Below are positions 10,456 through 23,000 of a DNA stretch of 64,000 bases, in pieces. The stretch's first letter is position 1. Each line of letters begins with the position of its first letter. The stretch is from Lomentospora prolificans (Eukaryota; Ascomycota; Sordariomycetes; Microascales; Microascaceae): positions 620,001 through 684,000 of the forward strand of contig JARFXM010000003.1 of the NCBI GenBank assembly GCA_029532625.1. Direction: 5' to 3'. The position numbers and the translations under genes were made by a program. The notes under the pieces were generated by a model. It was not told the DNA's origin and ran no database searches. It saw only the letters and a program-made list of their open reading frames with translations.

Positions 10456-13231
10456 ATGACGAGTAAGAAAACCCAAGTCGGCCACTTCTTGGCCAAGGTC
10501 CTTGGCATCAAGCTGGAGACCTCGCCAAACTTTCTCATCGAGGACGTCCATGGCGATGAAACCGGATTCTCCGCCGATGAGAGCACTTTCATCGAAGACA
10601 CACCCACCACCGCCGAGTTCTTGAGGAACTTGGTACCGACGGGAGGGGATTGCTTCGCGTATCTCAAGTCGCTCTTCCCCTGTATCAGCTGGCTACCCTC
10701 TTACAACCTCCACTGGCTGGCCGGGGATGCCGTTGCTGGTCCGTATATATGCCTCCACCCGTTTCTTCAGTGACATAGGAACTATATGCACTAACGCGGT
10801 CATGTTACTCTAGGCATAACCATCGGCGCCATTGTCGTTCCTCAAGGCATGGCATATGCAATCTTGGCGAACTTAGAGCCGCAGTACGGTTTATACTCGG
10901 CGTTTATTGGCCCCGTGCTCTACTGGCTGTTCGCCACCTCTAAAGACATCACCATCGGTGTAAGTTAGGATAGGGCGGCTTGCGGTTTTGCAGCTGGACT
11001 AACGTGTAATAGCCCGTCGCCGTCATGTCCACCCTCGTTGGCAATGTCGTCACCGAAGTTAAACTCACCCACCCAGATATACCCGCTCATGTCGTCGCTT
11101 CCGCCCTCTCCGTTATCGCCGGTTGCATCATCACTGCCATTGGTCTCTTTCGCTGTGGTTGGATCGTTGACCTCATCTCTCTCACTTCTCTCTCAGCTTT
11201 TATGACGGGCTCCGCCATCACCATCGGCGTCGGCCAACTTCCCTCATTGATGGGTATCAGATCCGTCAATAGTAGAGACGCCCCGTACCTCGTCTTTATA
11301 AACACGTGGAAACACATTCGAGAGACGCATCTCGATGCTGCCATGGGAATCAGCGCCCTTATTATGTTGTATCTCATTCGATGGATCTTTACGACTTCGG
11401 CGAAAAAGAGCCCCAAGTACCAGCGCCTTTTGTTCTTCTTGAACACTCTTCGAAGCGTGTTTGTCATCTTGCTGTACACAATGATTAGTTGGCTTGTCAA
11501 CATGAAGCGGAAAGATGACCCGGCGTTCAAAATTCTCGGCACCGTCCCCAGAGGTATGTCAAATACATACTTTTGATTGTCAGCGTAGGAGATGCATACT
11601 AACTCTCATCAGGCTTCCAAGTTGCTGGTGCACCGGTGCTTAATGCCTCTCTTATTGGCGCGTTTGCCAGGTTCCTTCCCGCAAGCGTCATTGTTCTTCT
11701 CGTGGAACACATTGCAATCTCCAAGTCCTTTGGTCGTATCAACAACTACGTCATTGATCCTTCGCAAGAAATGGTAGCCATTGGTGTCAGCAACATTCTC
11801 GGTCCTTTCGTCGGTGCCTATCCTGCCACTGGATCTTTCAGCCGTACGGCGATCAAGTCTAAGGCCGGTGTGCGCACTCCAGCCTCAGGCGTCATTACGG
11901 GCGCTGTCGTTCTCCTCGCGACCTACACCCTTACCTCGCTCTTCTTTTATATCCCTAACGCATCTCTCGCTGCTGTCATTATCCACGCCGTCGCCGACCT
12001 TGTCACCTCCCCGAACACTGTCTATCAGTTCTGGAGGGTCTCCCCCATCGAGGTTTTTATCTTCTTCATTGGTGTGTTCATCAGCGTCTTCTCTAACATA
12101 GAGAACGGTATTTATGCCACCGTGTGCATTTCGGCTGCTATTCTCATTTTCCGCCTCCTCAAGGCCAAGGGCGCCTTCCTTGGCAAGGTCCGCGTCCACT
12201 CTGTTTTAGGCGATCACATCATTGGCGAGGATCACCGAAAGGTCGTTGGTTCATATGGTACTTTCGGTAGTTCTGACCACGCCGCTCGTAATGTCTTCCT
12301 CCCCATCACCCACGATGACGGCTCGAACCCACAGATTGATGTCCAAAACCCTTACCCTGGCATCTTTATCTATCGTTTCACTGAGGGCTTCAACTACCCC
12401 AACGCGAGCCATACTCTTGAGCACCTCCTCCAACACATCTTTGCGCGAACCCGGCGTACCACCCCACTCAGCTACGAGCGACTAGGCGATAGACCTTGGA
12501 ATGACCCTGGCCCTTCGAGATTCAAGAGGAAGGCGCAGGGGAACGCTGACGCCTTTGACGAAGAAGATGGAATGCCTACCCTCAAGGCTATTATTCTCGA
12601 TTTCAGCTCCGTGAACCACGTTGATATCACCTCGGTCCAACGCCTGATCGACGTCAGAAACCAGCTCGACCGGTACACCGCCCCTGAGACTGTCGACTGG
12701 CACTTTGCCTGCATCTCCAATCGTTGGACGAAGCGTGCCCTCGTCTCGGCAGGTTTCGGTCATTGGGACAAGAAAGGCGAGGGCCGACATCACCAATGGC
12801 GCTCTATCTTTAGCGTGGCTGAGATTGGTGTGATCAAGGAGACTCAGGATGGAGATGAGGATGAAGACGAGATCGTCGACGAAAGAGACGCCACAAATGA
12901 GAAGGACTGGTCAACGGGGTCAAGCACCCCTTCAAGCCGCCGTGGCAGCAACACCGAAGAGGGCAGCAGCAAAAACGGTGCGGCCAACGCCGACCCAGCC
13001 GTTAACACGAGCGACGCTTCGCAGGCGAGCCCTGGGGTAGCAGATAGGTCCGGGGGCTTGAAGAGGAGAAAGAAGTCGAGTACCAAGAGGAAGGGTGCCG
13101 TTATTCACGGGTTGAACAGGCCGCTTTTTCACGTCGATCTCACAAACGCGCTGCAGAGCGCCATCGCCAATGTTGAGGCTAGGTATGAAGTTGATCACAG
13201 CGTCGGTGTTACCACATCTACTGGATCATGA
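10456..13231 (+). CDS. Sulfate permease, SulP family with C-terminal STAS domain
   Basis: This is a plasma-membrane high-affinity sulfate uptake transporter of the CYS-14/SUL type, feeding sulfur assimilation. Exons are 10456-10738, 10814-10959, 11013-11553 and 11613-13231, giving 862 residues. All junctions keep phase. The introns are short; three branch sites are visible as CTAAC, just upstream of the acceptors. The first donor, GTCCGT, is weak. Family signatures include VPQGMAYAILANLEPQYGLY in exon 2, the ITIGPVAVMS joint across exons 2 and 3, and GAYPATGSFSRTAIKSKAG in exon 4. There are 10-12 hydrophobic segments. From about residue 570 to 720 lies the STAS domain, with core IILDFSSVNHVDITSVQ. 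It is followed by an acidic and Ser-rich tail of about 130 residues before a conserved-looking C-terminus. Sulfate is the expected substrate by family; selectivity cannot be read from sequence. Confidence 0.93.
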
Positions 13232-14008
13232 TCTAAGCCAGCCCTTTTGATTTAAACGGAGTTCTTCTTTTGTCATTTGATCATGTCTTATGATGGGATA
13301 TATATCATGGTATCGGAGTTTTGGCATCTAGGTCATGGCATGAAGCATTTGCGCTGGGTTTATCTGCATAGGAAAAATACCATGTTAAAACATCTTTTCA
13401 CAATGGAGCATTTGGAGCACTCAGTAGCACCAAGTGGATAGGTCATCTCCAACACTTGAGTCGTAGCCTCTCTTGCTCATTGGCAGAGGCACCTGAGTGA
13501 AGGCATGAATAGAATCGCATTTTTAGCATCCTCGGCCGTTGTTTGCCACCGCCTCCTCTCACACTCACTCACTCTCTCACAGTCTCTTTTTCCGTATGGG
13601 TGCCACGATGTCTGTCCCCCACTCCCGGCTTCCAGCGATCATCCGATATTGACCTAGTCACGCCGGGGAACCAGCCTTATGCCTCGAATTCCTGTCAGGT
13701 TCCTTCCCAGCTCTCCTCCTGATAACCGCAAGACCAGGTATCCCAAGCTCGTTCCGCAGTACGGCCGAGCACAACGGTCCGGCGTCCACAAACCCGACCC
13801 AAACCCACCATGCTTCTCACAGCCCACATTAGTGGAGCCGTCGAGGACGACCCAACCTCATGGCCAGGGGTTCGCCTATCCGCCGATGTGTGTGGTATTA
13901 GCAATGCTGCCTGCCACTTGCGGAAAGAAGGAAATGGCCTGGGTTTGTTTCCCTCTCTGGCGTTTCTCCCTTTCTGAGCAGCCTGCTGCTAGCAGTTGCG
14001 TCCCTTTC

Positions 14009-14032
14009 TTTTTTTTTTTTTTTTTTTTTTTT
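14009..14032. repeat. Poly-T tract (24 nt)
   Basis: An uninterrupted T run in non-coding sequence downstream of the sulfate permease. Confidence 0.9.
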
Positions 14033-17000
14033 CTCTCCAAAAGTGCCTGCCATGCAAGAGCGCCAAGTGAATGAAGAAGCAATAATAGAGCTGACATGTT
14101 CATCTCGACAACAAGATTACGGTGAAGCATGGCGCTTCTTCTGATTTCGATGGAATTACTCTTTTTGACAAGAGGGCCGAAGGAAACGCTGTGGCAGCCG
14201 TTAAATTTCCCTCTTATAGTGTGACGGTCAGCTTATACCAAGGAGTAGGGGTCTAGAGAGACGGAGAAACGGCCAGCCATGGGGGAGAGAGCAGGGGAGC
14301 ATCGTGGTTTGTGTCAAGGTAGGGCGTATGGCCATGGCTAGCCCTCCCATGTCTGTCATGAGCTAAAATGTAATGAGAACAACGGTGGGTGTTGTTGTTA
14401 CTTGCGCTTTGCTTGTTCGTTACTATATTCCGCCTTTGCCTTGGTGGACTGACTGTTACCTCGGAGTGTTTCTTTCTGGCAAGAAGCGAAATGTAGTAGA
14501 AAGGTAAAGGGGACGGGGCGGCAACGGTTCCAGCACAGCAAGCCAGCTTCTTCGGTCATTGTCGATTTCCCCAGGACTGAGACAGGGCTTGTTGGGTCCC
14601 TTTCGCCCGTAGCCCTTTCCCGTTGTCCCCCTCAGCTTCATTCCCAAAAAGGAGAAGTGAACGATGACCTCTTTCTCTTTACCCCAGATCATGATATTCA
14701 CAATCGTCATTAATTCCATCCCCACAACCTCGGGAAATTTGGCAGAAAAGCTTAGCATATGGCAAGCCTGTGGAGGGATCGACATCCACATGCTTCCAGA
14801 GCTTCGAGTTCACCCTCTTTGCCTCGGCGTCGAAAAGGAACCGGCATTAATAGCGAAAAGCAAAAGAGAATCATCAGCTTTAAATCGCATTAGTGGGTGG
14901 CGCCAACCATCCTTACGAGACTCCGTGTTCAGCGATGTGCATCGCGGATGAGGATTCAAAGCCAGTCGGGGGTTTTTGAGATCCTCGCCGTAGGACATGG
15001 AGACTACCGCGCTTTTCCCTCTCAAGTATCCCTCGTCGCATACTAGTATGAATAAAAACATGGGGTCGGCAGCTTCGGCAATGGAGAGAGTACGTAGTGT
15101 AGTAAAGAGGGGGTTGTTTTCGCGCTATTGACGTTGTGATAGGAATCGCGCTTGCACCCAACACCGTTACCCCAGAGTCAGGATTGGGAATAGATCAACA
15201 GAGATTCGGGAGATCCAGGGCATGATGCCACCCGTCACACGCCTTAAGCTACACTAGCTGGCCCTTGGTGTCTGGTGTGTGTCGCGAGGGACTGAGGGAG
15301 GGGAGGGAAGAAGAGCCAGCATACGGGGCAGCGCTCTCGTCGTGCACCAAACGGCGCTCGGCCTTTTTTCGTTCAACGTCGTTGCCTTTTTTTTTCTCTT
15401 TGTCCCACCATCTCTTTCCGAACAGAGCTTTAGCTTCGACGCCTCTTACCGTGAAGGGTAGCTTCCGCCGAGGTTAGTGTGCTTTCGTGCCCTTGAGACC
15501 CCGGGTTCCCCCCCTGGTTCTGGCCCACCCTTGAGCGAACTCAACTTGGAAGATGAGCACACGGTGAAGAATGAGATCTACCAGAGATCGAACCAGACCA
15601 AAATCTGCGGGGATGGTGCGATGCTACTGCACGAGAGGCCATGCAATAACACCCTCGTCTAATACCTCCTTGACGATTTGGGAAAGAGAAAAAACGGAAA
15701 AAACAAAAAGGACCTACCCTAGTCTCTATTCTATAACAAGAATGGAGAAAAAGGCACGCGGGGAGAGGCTGGAAGATGCAGACAAGAGAGTTTTTGAGTC
15801 TGCGTTCCAGACCGACTCGATTAGACCTCTGGCCAGGGCAAGCCTCTAGCCGAATTTCAGCTTGGAGGGCACATTTTTGGCCTCATTCACATGAACATTT
15901 TTCTAGCACTTGCATTAACATGGTGTATGCGTTCCCAACACCTTCACGGGTTTCGATATCATGCGGACACGTTATCCGCGCCCGGACCTAGCTCGTGAAG
16001 CGTAACAAGTATTATGTGCGCAATCCTCTGAGGACCCTCTCCCATCCCCGATGGAGCAACTGATGGATGGACGGACCTTGGACCGAAAGAAAAGAAAAAA
16101 CAAGGTGCCAACAATTCAATTCTTCACAACGCGAAAAAGACGCGCCCTTTTGAGGGCATGGCAGTTCAAAGCGGAAATGAGCTGCTCATTACCTGCAATG
16201 GAGCGAAATGGGGCAGATAAGCACAGAGTCGCATCGCCCACCAGGCGCTCTGACAGGACCCAGTTACTCGGGAGCTCAGCCTATCTGCTCCGGTTGCGAC
16301 GTGTTCGTTAGGGGGGTTGGCGAAGAAAGGGAATGAGAGAACTGTTAAAAACAGACCGACATCTAACGTCAAGATATGGGGAAGGGAAAAAAAAAAGGTA
16401 GTGATGGGCTGATAGGCTCCCGTAGTCAAGAGAGTCTTTTTTGCTACAGTAGCAGCTAAACGGAGGTCCTGCGATGCAATGATTACACTGGATAACCGTC
16501 GGAAGACGTTGGCCAAAACAGGACTGGGTTCAGTCCAAGATTTTGTCCGCCAAAGGGCCGACCGTCGACTCCGCGGGGAAAGGCCACGGGAAACGTAGTG
16601 GCGATGATGGGGATATGGAATCGGAGGAGACGCTTCGAAGAACCAAGAATCCGCCGTCATGCATCATCACTGTTGTAGTCATTTCAAAAGGGGGGCCCGG
16701 GGCAAGGGGGTGCCACTGGCAACAGACGTTGCTCCCTCGCGTGGAAATCCCGGGGCTGACTTCCGAAAGGCGTAAGTAGCACCGGAATATTCTACCACCG
16801 GGAGGGTCGGCGCCGGTTCCGGATCCAACAAGTGGAATGGCCGATGCTGGGTCGCCTCCCTCGTACGCACGCCCTGTTCGCTTGAGTATCGACCACGCCA
16901 CTGCGTACAAGTAAACTAAGGGCCTAAACGAGGAGGAGCTCGTTCTCTTTTCCTTCTACAACGCCAGAGGTTCCTTGATCCGTCCATTTGGTAATGCGAC

Positions 17001-20000
17001 TCTGTGCGCCTTCTGGTACGATTCCAAACTTGTTGCCCTCCCCCCCTTCTGTGGTTATTTGGGTGAAGTCCCTGTCCACTTTTACTTTTCTGATGCACTG
17101 TTAGCCTGAGGATAACAGACGAAAACTCGCCTATGTCGGGGAATGGAGCCAATGCGACTCATCCGCCAGGACGACAACGCCATAACCAGCAAGACCACTG
17201 GTTCCAGGGCGTCGGGTTGAGCCCGATATGAGTCTCAAGGGCGCTTCCGAACTATGGTGAAACATCCAGTCCTGAATGTGGAGCATAGTTCCTGGAAAAA
17301 TTTCAATCCCAAATGATCGAATCCGATCGTGACTGAGTTGGAGGCATCATGTCTGCTTCGAGTCCTCATCTCAAACGACGCTGCGGTTCTCTTGACCAGA
17401 CCATAGAAAATACGCCAGCGGTAGGGACGGCGCTATGTTGCGGGGAATTATGAAGAGCACTTTGCTCATAACATGATCGACATTAGAACAATGCTACTGC
17501 AACAGTGGACTAGAGTAAAGTAACGCCATGTTCATCATTGGACGTGAAAGTTATGCTGATAATCATCACTAAGCAACAACCAGTGCGTCGTCCTTGGGGC
17601 CGAACCAGAAGTCCTCTCCTGTTGGATTCCCATGTCCCAGGAAATCTAACCAAGATGAGGGAGGGCCATCGGATCGACAGGCAGAATTTCACGTTCGAGG
17701 ACGTCGATCCGTTTTGGGGTGGGGGGGGGGGGCCACAGGGTCGAACGAAGGGAGGAGAAATAAAAGAAAAAGGGGAAAACTAATACTGGTAAATAAAACC
17801 TGGTGGTGATGGCAAAGAGTGAGCAAGATGAGCAACATGCACACCTCTTCGTTTACCCACAGACTGGCCGGCTTTCTGTTCTCCCTCCCCGTTCCGCTCC
17901 TTTACCGAACTTCAGGAGCACCATTTGCGAGAATGCGACAGAGACGGGAAAAAAAAAATGGAAAAAAAAAAAATGGTTGTCTTGCGCACGTCCACGGTTG
18001 GTCTGAACCTGCATTAGGGTTACCAGAGTTTTGTGACGACTCAACAAGGCCGCCATGAATTATAATGGGAAGTGCACCACACAGACGCTCGAATCTTCGT
18101 ACGAGCTATCGGCGTAATTCTTTCGCCTCTCGCTCGGTACCATGCCCGTTCACCTGTGGTGGTGTGTACGAGCAGCCCACACAGAATGCATAGAATGTCT
18201 TACCCTAGGCGAATCGGAACTGGCCCTGCCCGCCCGACAGAATGGCTACATGATAGCTCGAGCGAGTTTGACCTTGACGACAGACGGAGGGCCAGCAATT
18301 CAATTCACCAATGTTTCAGCCTCGCCACCTGAACAGTATCATATCATTCTCTCTTGATGCAAAGACTTGACTTCTAAGTCTCACCCTATGTTTGCATTGC
18401 TTCACCCCGATCTTTCTGTAAACTTCCCAAAAGAGGCTCATTGCTGCTTTGGCTAGCCTTGGGCCTTTGGCTTGCTGTTCCACCCTGGCGGTTTCACCTG
18501 TATCGTCCCGGTTACCGAGCCTCAACTTGCAGCGTCTGCAAGAGGAGTCACACCGCGAGGGTCTGAATTGTTTCATAGCCCCCACGGAGAGTTGTATTTT
18601 CCATGGCCATCTCTGGCCAAGAAACCAAGCTATTATATGGCCACCAACTCTGAGACGCGATGAATGGCTGGGTAGAAGTGGTGTGTATGAAAATATGCCT
18701 GGCTACTTTGTGCACAGCAGCTTGTCGAATGGGAGGAAGGCCTCGTAGACATCAAACAAAGACAGTCGCGAGACCCCAGTAAATCGGTTGTATAGGGCTG
18801 ATCGCCACTTGAATGAGCTTGCGGAGACTTGGAAACCCGGTAGGGCTCGTTATCAATATTCTCTCCCCCTTTAACCGTAATGACGATCGTATTCTTGACA
18901 AGCAGCCGTACCACACCTCAGACTTCATAACGGGTAAAAGCTCGCCGTCCTCGACCGTTATGCGTCGTTCAAAGGATAAGATTGGAGCTAGTGTATGAAG
19001 AAAAAGAAGAAGAAGAAGAAGAAGGTGGAAATCGTTGGCCCGTTCCCACGCCGCTTGCGACTTTGGTCGGCATGTTCAACTTTCCCATCTTGGTATACTG
19101 AGGTATTTTGCAGTTTCGTTACCCTGATGGTGAACAAGAAGGGGTGCTATATTGTGCGCGCATGCTTGACAAAAGTTTTGCCAGCTAAATCGAAATGACA
19201 AACGACAATCTGCCAGACTAAATCAAATGTAGGAAACTACTTCGTAGCTAGAGCACGAATCTCTGGTTTCCCCGTCTGTTCTCTCCACTCCAGACTTTGG
19301 GTCTCGGTTCTGATGTAACCCCTTGACTGCACAGGCTTGGCCATGTCACGAACGAATCCTTCCCGACCACGAGTTCTGCCCAGGGGATATTGTCCCATAG
19401 AAATTCCGTAAATCGACAGTCGATGCTGCGCGCGCAATGTCATTTTCCCTTCCCGTCTCGACCTTTGGTACAGAGAGCCAAGATTACAAACGATCCAGAA
19501 ATTGTCGCCCGCGAACTCCACTAGGAGTCACATCGCGTACGAATACTTAGCATGTCGCTGGCGGAACCTTGAGGCTTGTAAATCTTGCACGTATTCGACT
19601 AGCCTCAGAACGGGCGGACTAAACTGATACGTCGCCCGCCAGTTACAGAAAACCAAAGTCGAAGATGAGGTTCAGTCGTCGCATTCGTCAGCTATCATCG
19701 ACCTTTCCACTTTTTTCTGCCTTCTCTGCCGCCATCCCGATATAATGCACCTACTATAGGAGCAACATTAGTGTTGCAATCTATTTTCAGGGGCTCTCCT
19801 TGAAAAGAGAGAGCGAGAGAGAGACTTCTTTCCGCTTGTGTCTGGGTCAGCGTATCCATAACTTGATCTAGGGCCTGGCGATAACGGCAGGGTGGCAGTG
19901 TCAACCGAGAAAATTCAATCGCGCGATGCAATGAGATTGATGGGGCATTTGGAGCCTGCGAAATTTCCAAAGCATGACAGAAGCGAATACAGAGATCATC

Positions 20001-23000
20001 GCTTTACCCGTGTCCCCCTTTTCCCTAAGTTGCCGCTAATTTTGTATCACCGGGCAAAGAACACCTTCCTGACTGCTTTGGACTGCTTCTTGCCGTCCCA
20101 GGGCTGATGAGAATCATGCCGTTTGTGACGCTTTATCAAGAATAAAGGACGACACGAGAAGGGTGGCGTGGAGGAGCCCATCAATTGCCGTGCCGTTCTT
20201 CTATTCCTTGTTGGAACACTCCATGGTGTCCGGGGGTTGAAGTTGCTACATCCGCATAGTAGCACTTCCACTACTCATGCATTCTCGGTACCGCTGGCTG
20301 GCGAACAATAGAGAAGCAACACTTAGATAGCCTTAACATGAGGACCAAGCGCAGATCTAAGAAAAGAAAACACTCGGAATGACGAGTGATAAAAAAAAAA
20401 AGCACTTCGTCAATCAGTCGAGAACCCAGATTACTCGACACCCGATGTGTCGCGTCCGAACCGAGCCAACGTGCATCATCAACCGTCAGAGCTTTGATGG
20501 AGCTAATGAAATAAGAGAGCTTCTTCGGCGTCCGTGTACATTTCTCGGCCTTCGTCTGTATTTGGATTTGGTCGGTACCAGTGCCGGCCCTTCCCTGGTG
20601 GAGCCCTTCTAGAAGAATGCCCCCTGCGCCGTAGAACGGACTTGTTGAGGGGGCTTGGGTGGGGCGGGCAGCATCGCTTAGCCCTTTTGGCCGCCGAGAG
20701 GTGGCCCGGATATCTTGCCTAGTTTCAGGCCGGCCAACTTTGGGGTCTAGAGGCCGTCCTAGTGACCGAGGACCTCCAGCCATCGACAGACAAGACCCTG
20801 AAAGTTGACGAATGGCGCACCATATCCGTCGATAATCGTCTAGAACTGCTTAATTTTCATGGTGAGATCTCTCGATGAGAGCTACAAAAGGCTTGAAATG
20901 GTAGAGAATTGTAGCCCAATGCTGGGTCGACGTTCGTAGGTGCATGTCTCGAAATGGGAACATCCTGCCAAGTTAGCGAGCTAACAACAGCACACTGCAT
21001 TAGGGTTGCAGTTGGATAAGGAAGGTAACCGAAACGAAAGAATCCTGAGGAGCTTTGCTCCGTATTGGAATCAAAGGACCGAATAATTTTTGCTACAGCC
21101 GCCAACGAAGTGAACATGCCCCCGAAGAAGATGAGGTAAGAGAAACAAGACTTGATTACAGAGCAGATGCCGCGTCTTTCCTACTGGTAGGTATACCCCG
21201 ATAGATTTATTAAGGCGCTCAGGCCCTATCTCGCGTGGATATTTCGGCCACTGACAGCTGTGGTGGACGATGATCGTTATTATTGCGACCTCCCTTTGCA
21301 CTGCTAGTGGACGGCACACTCTATCAACAGGAATTGGAAGCGGAAGAGAGCGAGACCGGAGGTAGCCGAGCGGCTACCCGGAGAAAGAGAGAGAGAGAGA
21401 GAGAAAGAACGAAGTGGTCGGAAAGCGACGAGGATCGTCAAATGAATTGTTGAACTCTGCTCAAGACCGGGTACCCATATGGTGTGCGACTTTCAATTGA
21501 TTTAGGGACCAAGGATGTCTCATCTTTTGAAGACAGGGATATAGTCTGGATTTGGCCTTCATAATTGACACTTGGATCTTCAACCTAGCTTCCTTTCGCC
21601 AAACTAAACGTCTTGCCTTCTCCGGCCGGATCTGGCGAACAGAAATTCAGCATCACATGGTGAAGGTGGCAAGCTCGCTCATAGGTGAGGACGGGCTCTT
21701 GGAGTCACAACACTGCGGGAGCTTGTGTCGCACACTTGTGTCGGAACGTTGAAACGGATTCCCAGGGAGGTCCAGAAAGGTCGCGAGGCGCCTTTGGGTT
21801 GGCCGCTGGTCGAGCTTGATTGAAGCTAAGAAAACGCGTCATGACAAGGGTCTGAAGGCTACGAGTGTGTCTCGGTCAAACAAGTGGAGCGGAGGATGGG
21901 CCTGGGCCTGGGCACCAACACCAGCAAAAGTGTCCACGCGGTGCTTTCCTGCCACCTGTGTTGAACGTTCGGGGTGGAAAAGGTACTAAATATGGGCTTG
22001 GTAGGTGAGGTGTAGATTTTTGAGGCGTCTGTAATAACGTAACAGTGACAGTTAGACTGCACTAAGAGATGCGCTAGACCGGCGGGCCAGTAGGTCCTGC
22101 GCTTGGCCAGGCTGGCCAGCCAGGCTACAGGGAGATGATCCGTGGCTGGCCAGCAGTTGAGGTCGGGCACCCTCTTAACCTGGGCATTCGTCAACCTGCT
22201 AACCCTGCTGGCAGAGGGCCATCCATGGATGTTATTACCCCCTAGATAGCCCTAGGACTAGCCTTTCCCCACGGCCGACCAACCTAGCACCATGACTGGA
22301 CACTGGCTTGCCTTCTGATACAAGTGTACTAAACCTCCTATTTTGTACCCTATCGCACCCTTATTACGCACTTGTATCATTGTCAGGCCTGCCATGGATT
22401 CCGATTTCGAGGTTCTTGCTCCGTCTCGGTGTGGACCCTGGGGATGACGGCGCCAAGGTTGGGATTCGCGTGGATAAAAGTCGCCCGCAACTGATGGTTC
22501 CGAGACAGGTTTAGAGTTTAGATGCCCAAAAAAAGCCAAGAACCGCCCATCAATCACTCGGGGCATGTCCACCTCAACTGGGATCGAGAACTAACTGTGG
22601 GAGCGGGATGGAAGAAAAGTGTGATACTCCACCATAGATCCCAAGCCCTGACGGAGACGATCGCGGAAATGAAACCCCGATGACTCGAGCTTAGCTGGAG
22701 GAACCACAGAGCCCAAGCCCCAATATCATCCGTGAACTCCGTACGTCGGTGCGCCTGGAACCCGGATAGGTGGAATGGCTTGCCGTCCAATCTTGCGACT
22801 CAAGGGCCTCAGTCTCCTTAGCTGGGTTCCCTGTGACTGTTTTGGGTTCATGCTGGCTGGCCCTTGAACCATTGATCAGTGCAAACCTTCACTGAAGCCC
22901 CAGGCTGTGGAGAGACTAGGGGGTTTGACAGTGTAAGTCTAAAAAACTCGATGTACTTTGTAACTAGAAGCCAAACTTGGGCGTCAGATACAAACGATGC

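Noticed and set aside
21355..21385. A-box-like TAGCCGAGCGG suggesting a tRNA
   Set aside because: It is followed by a GA microsatellite and has no T-arm or matching acceptor stem.
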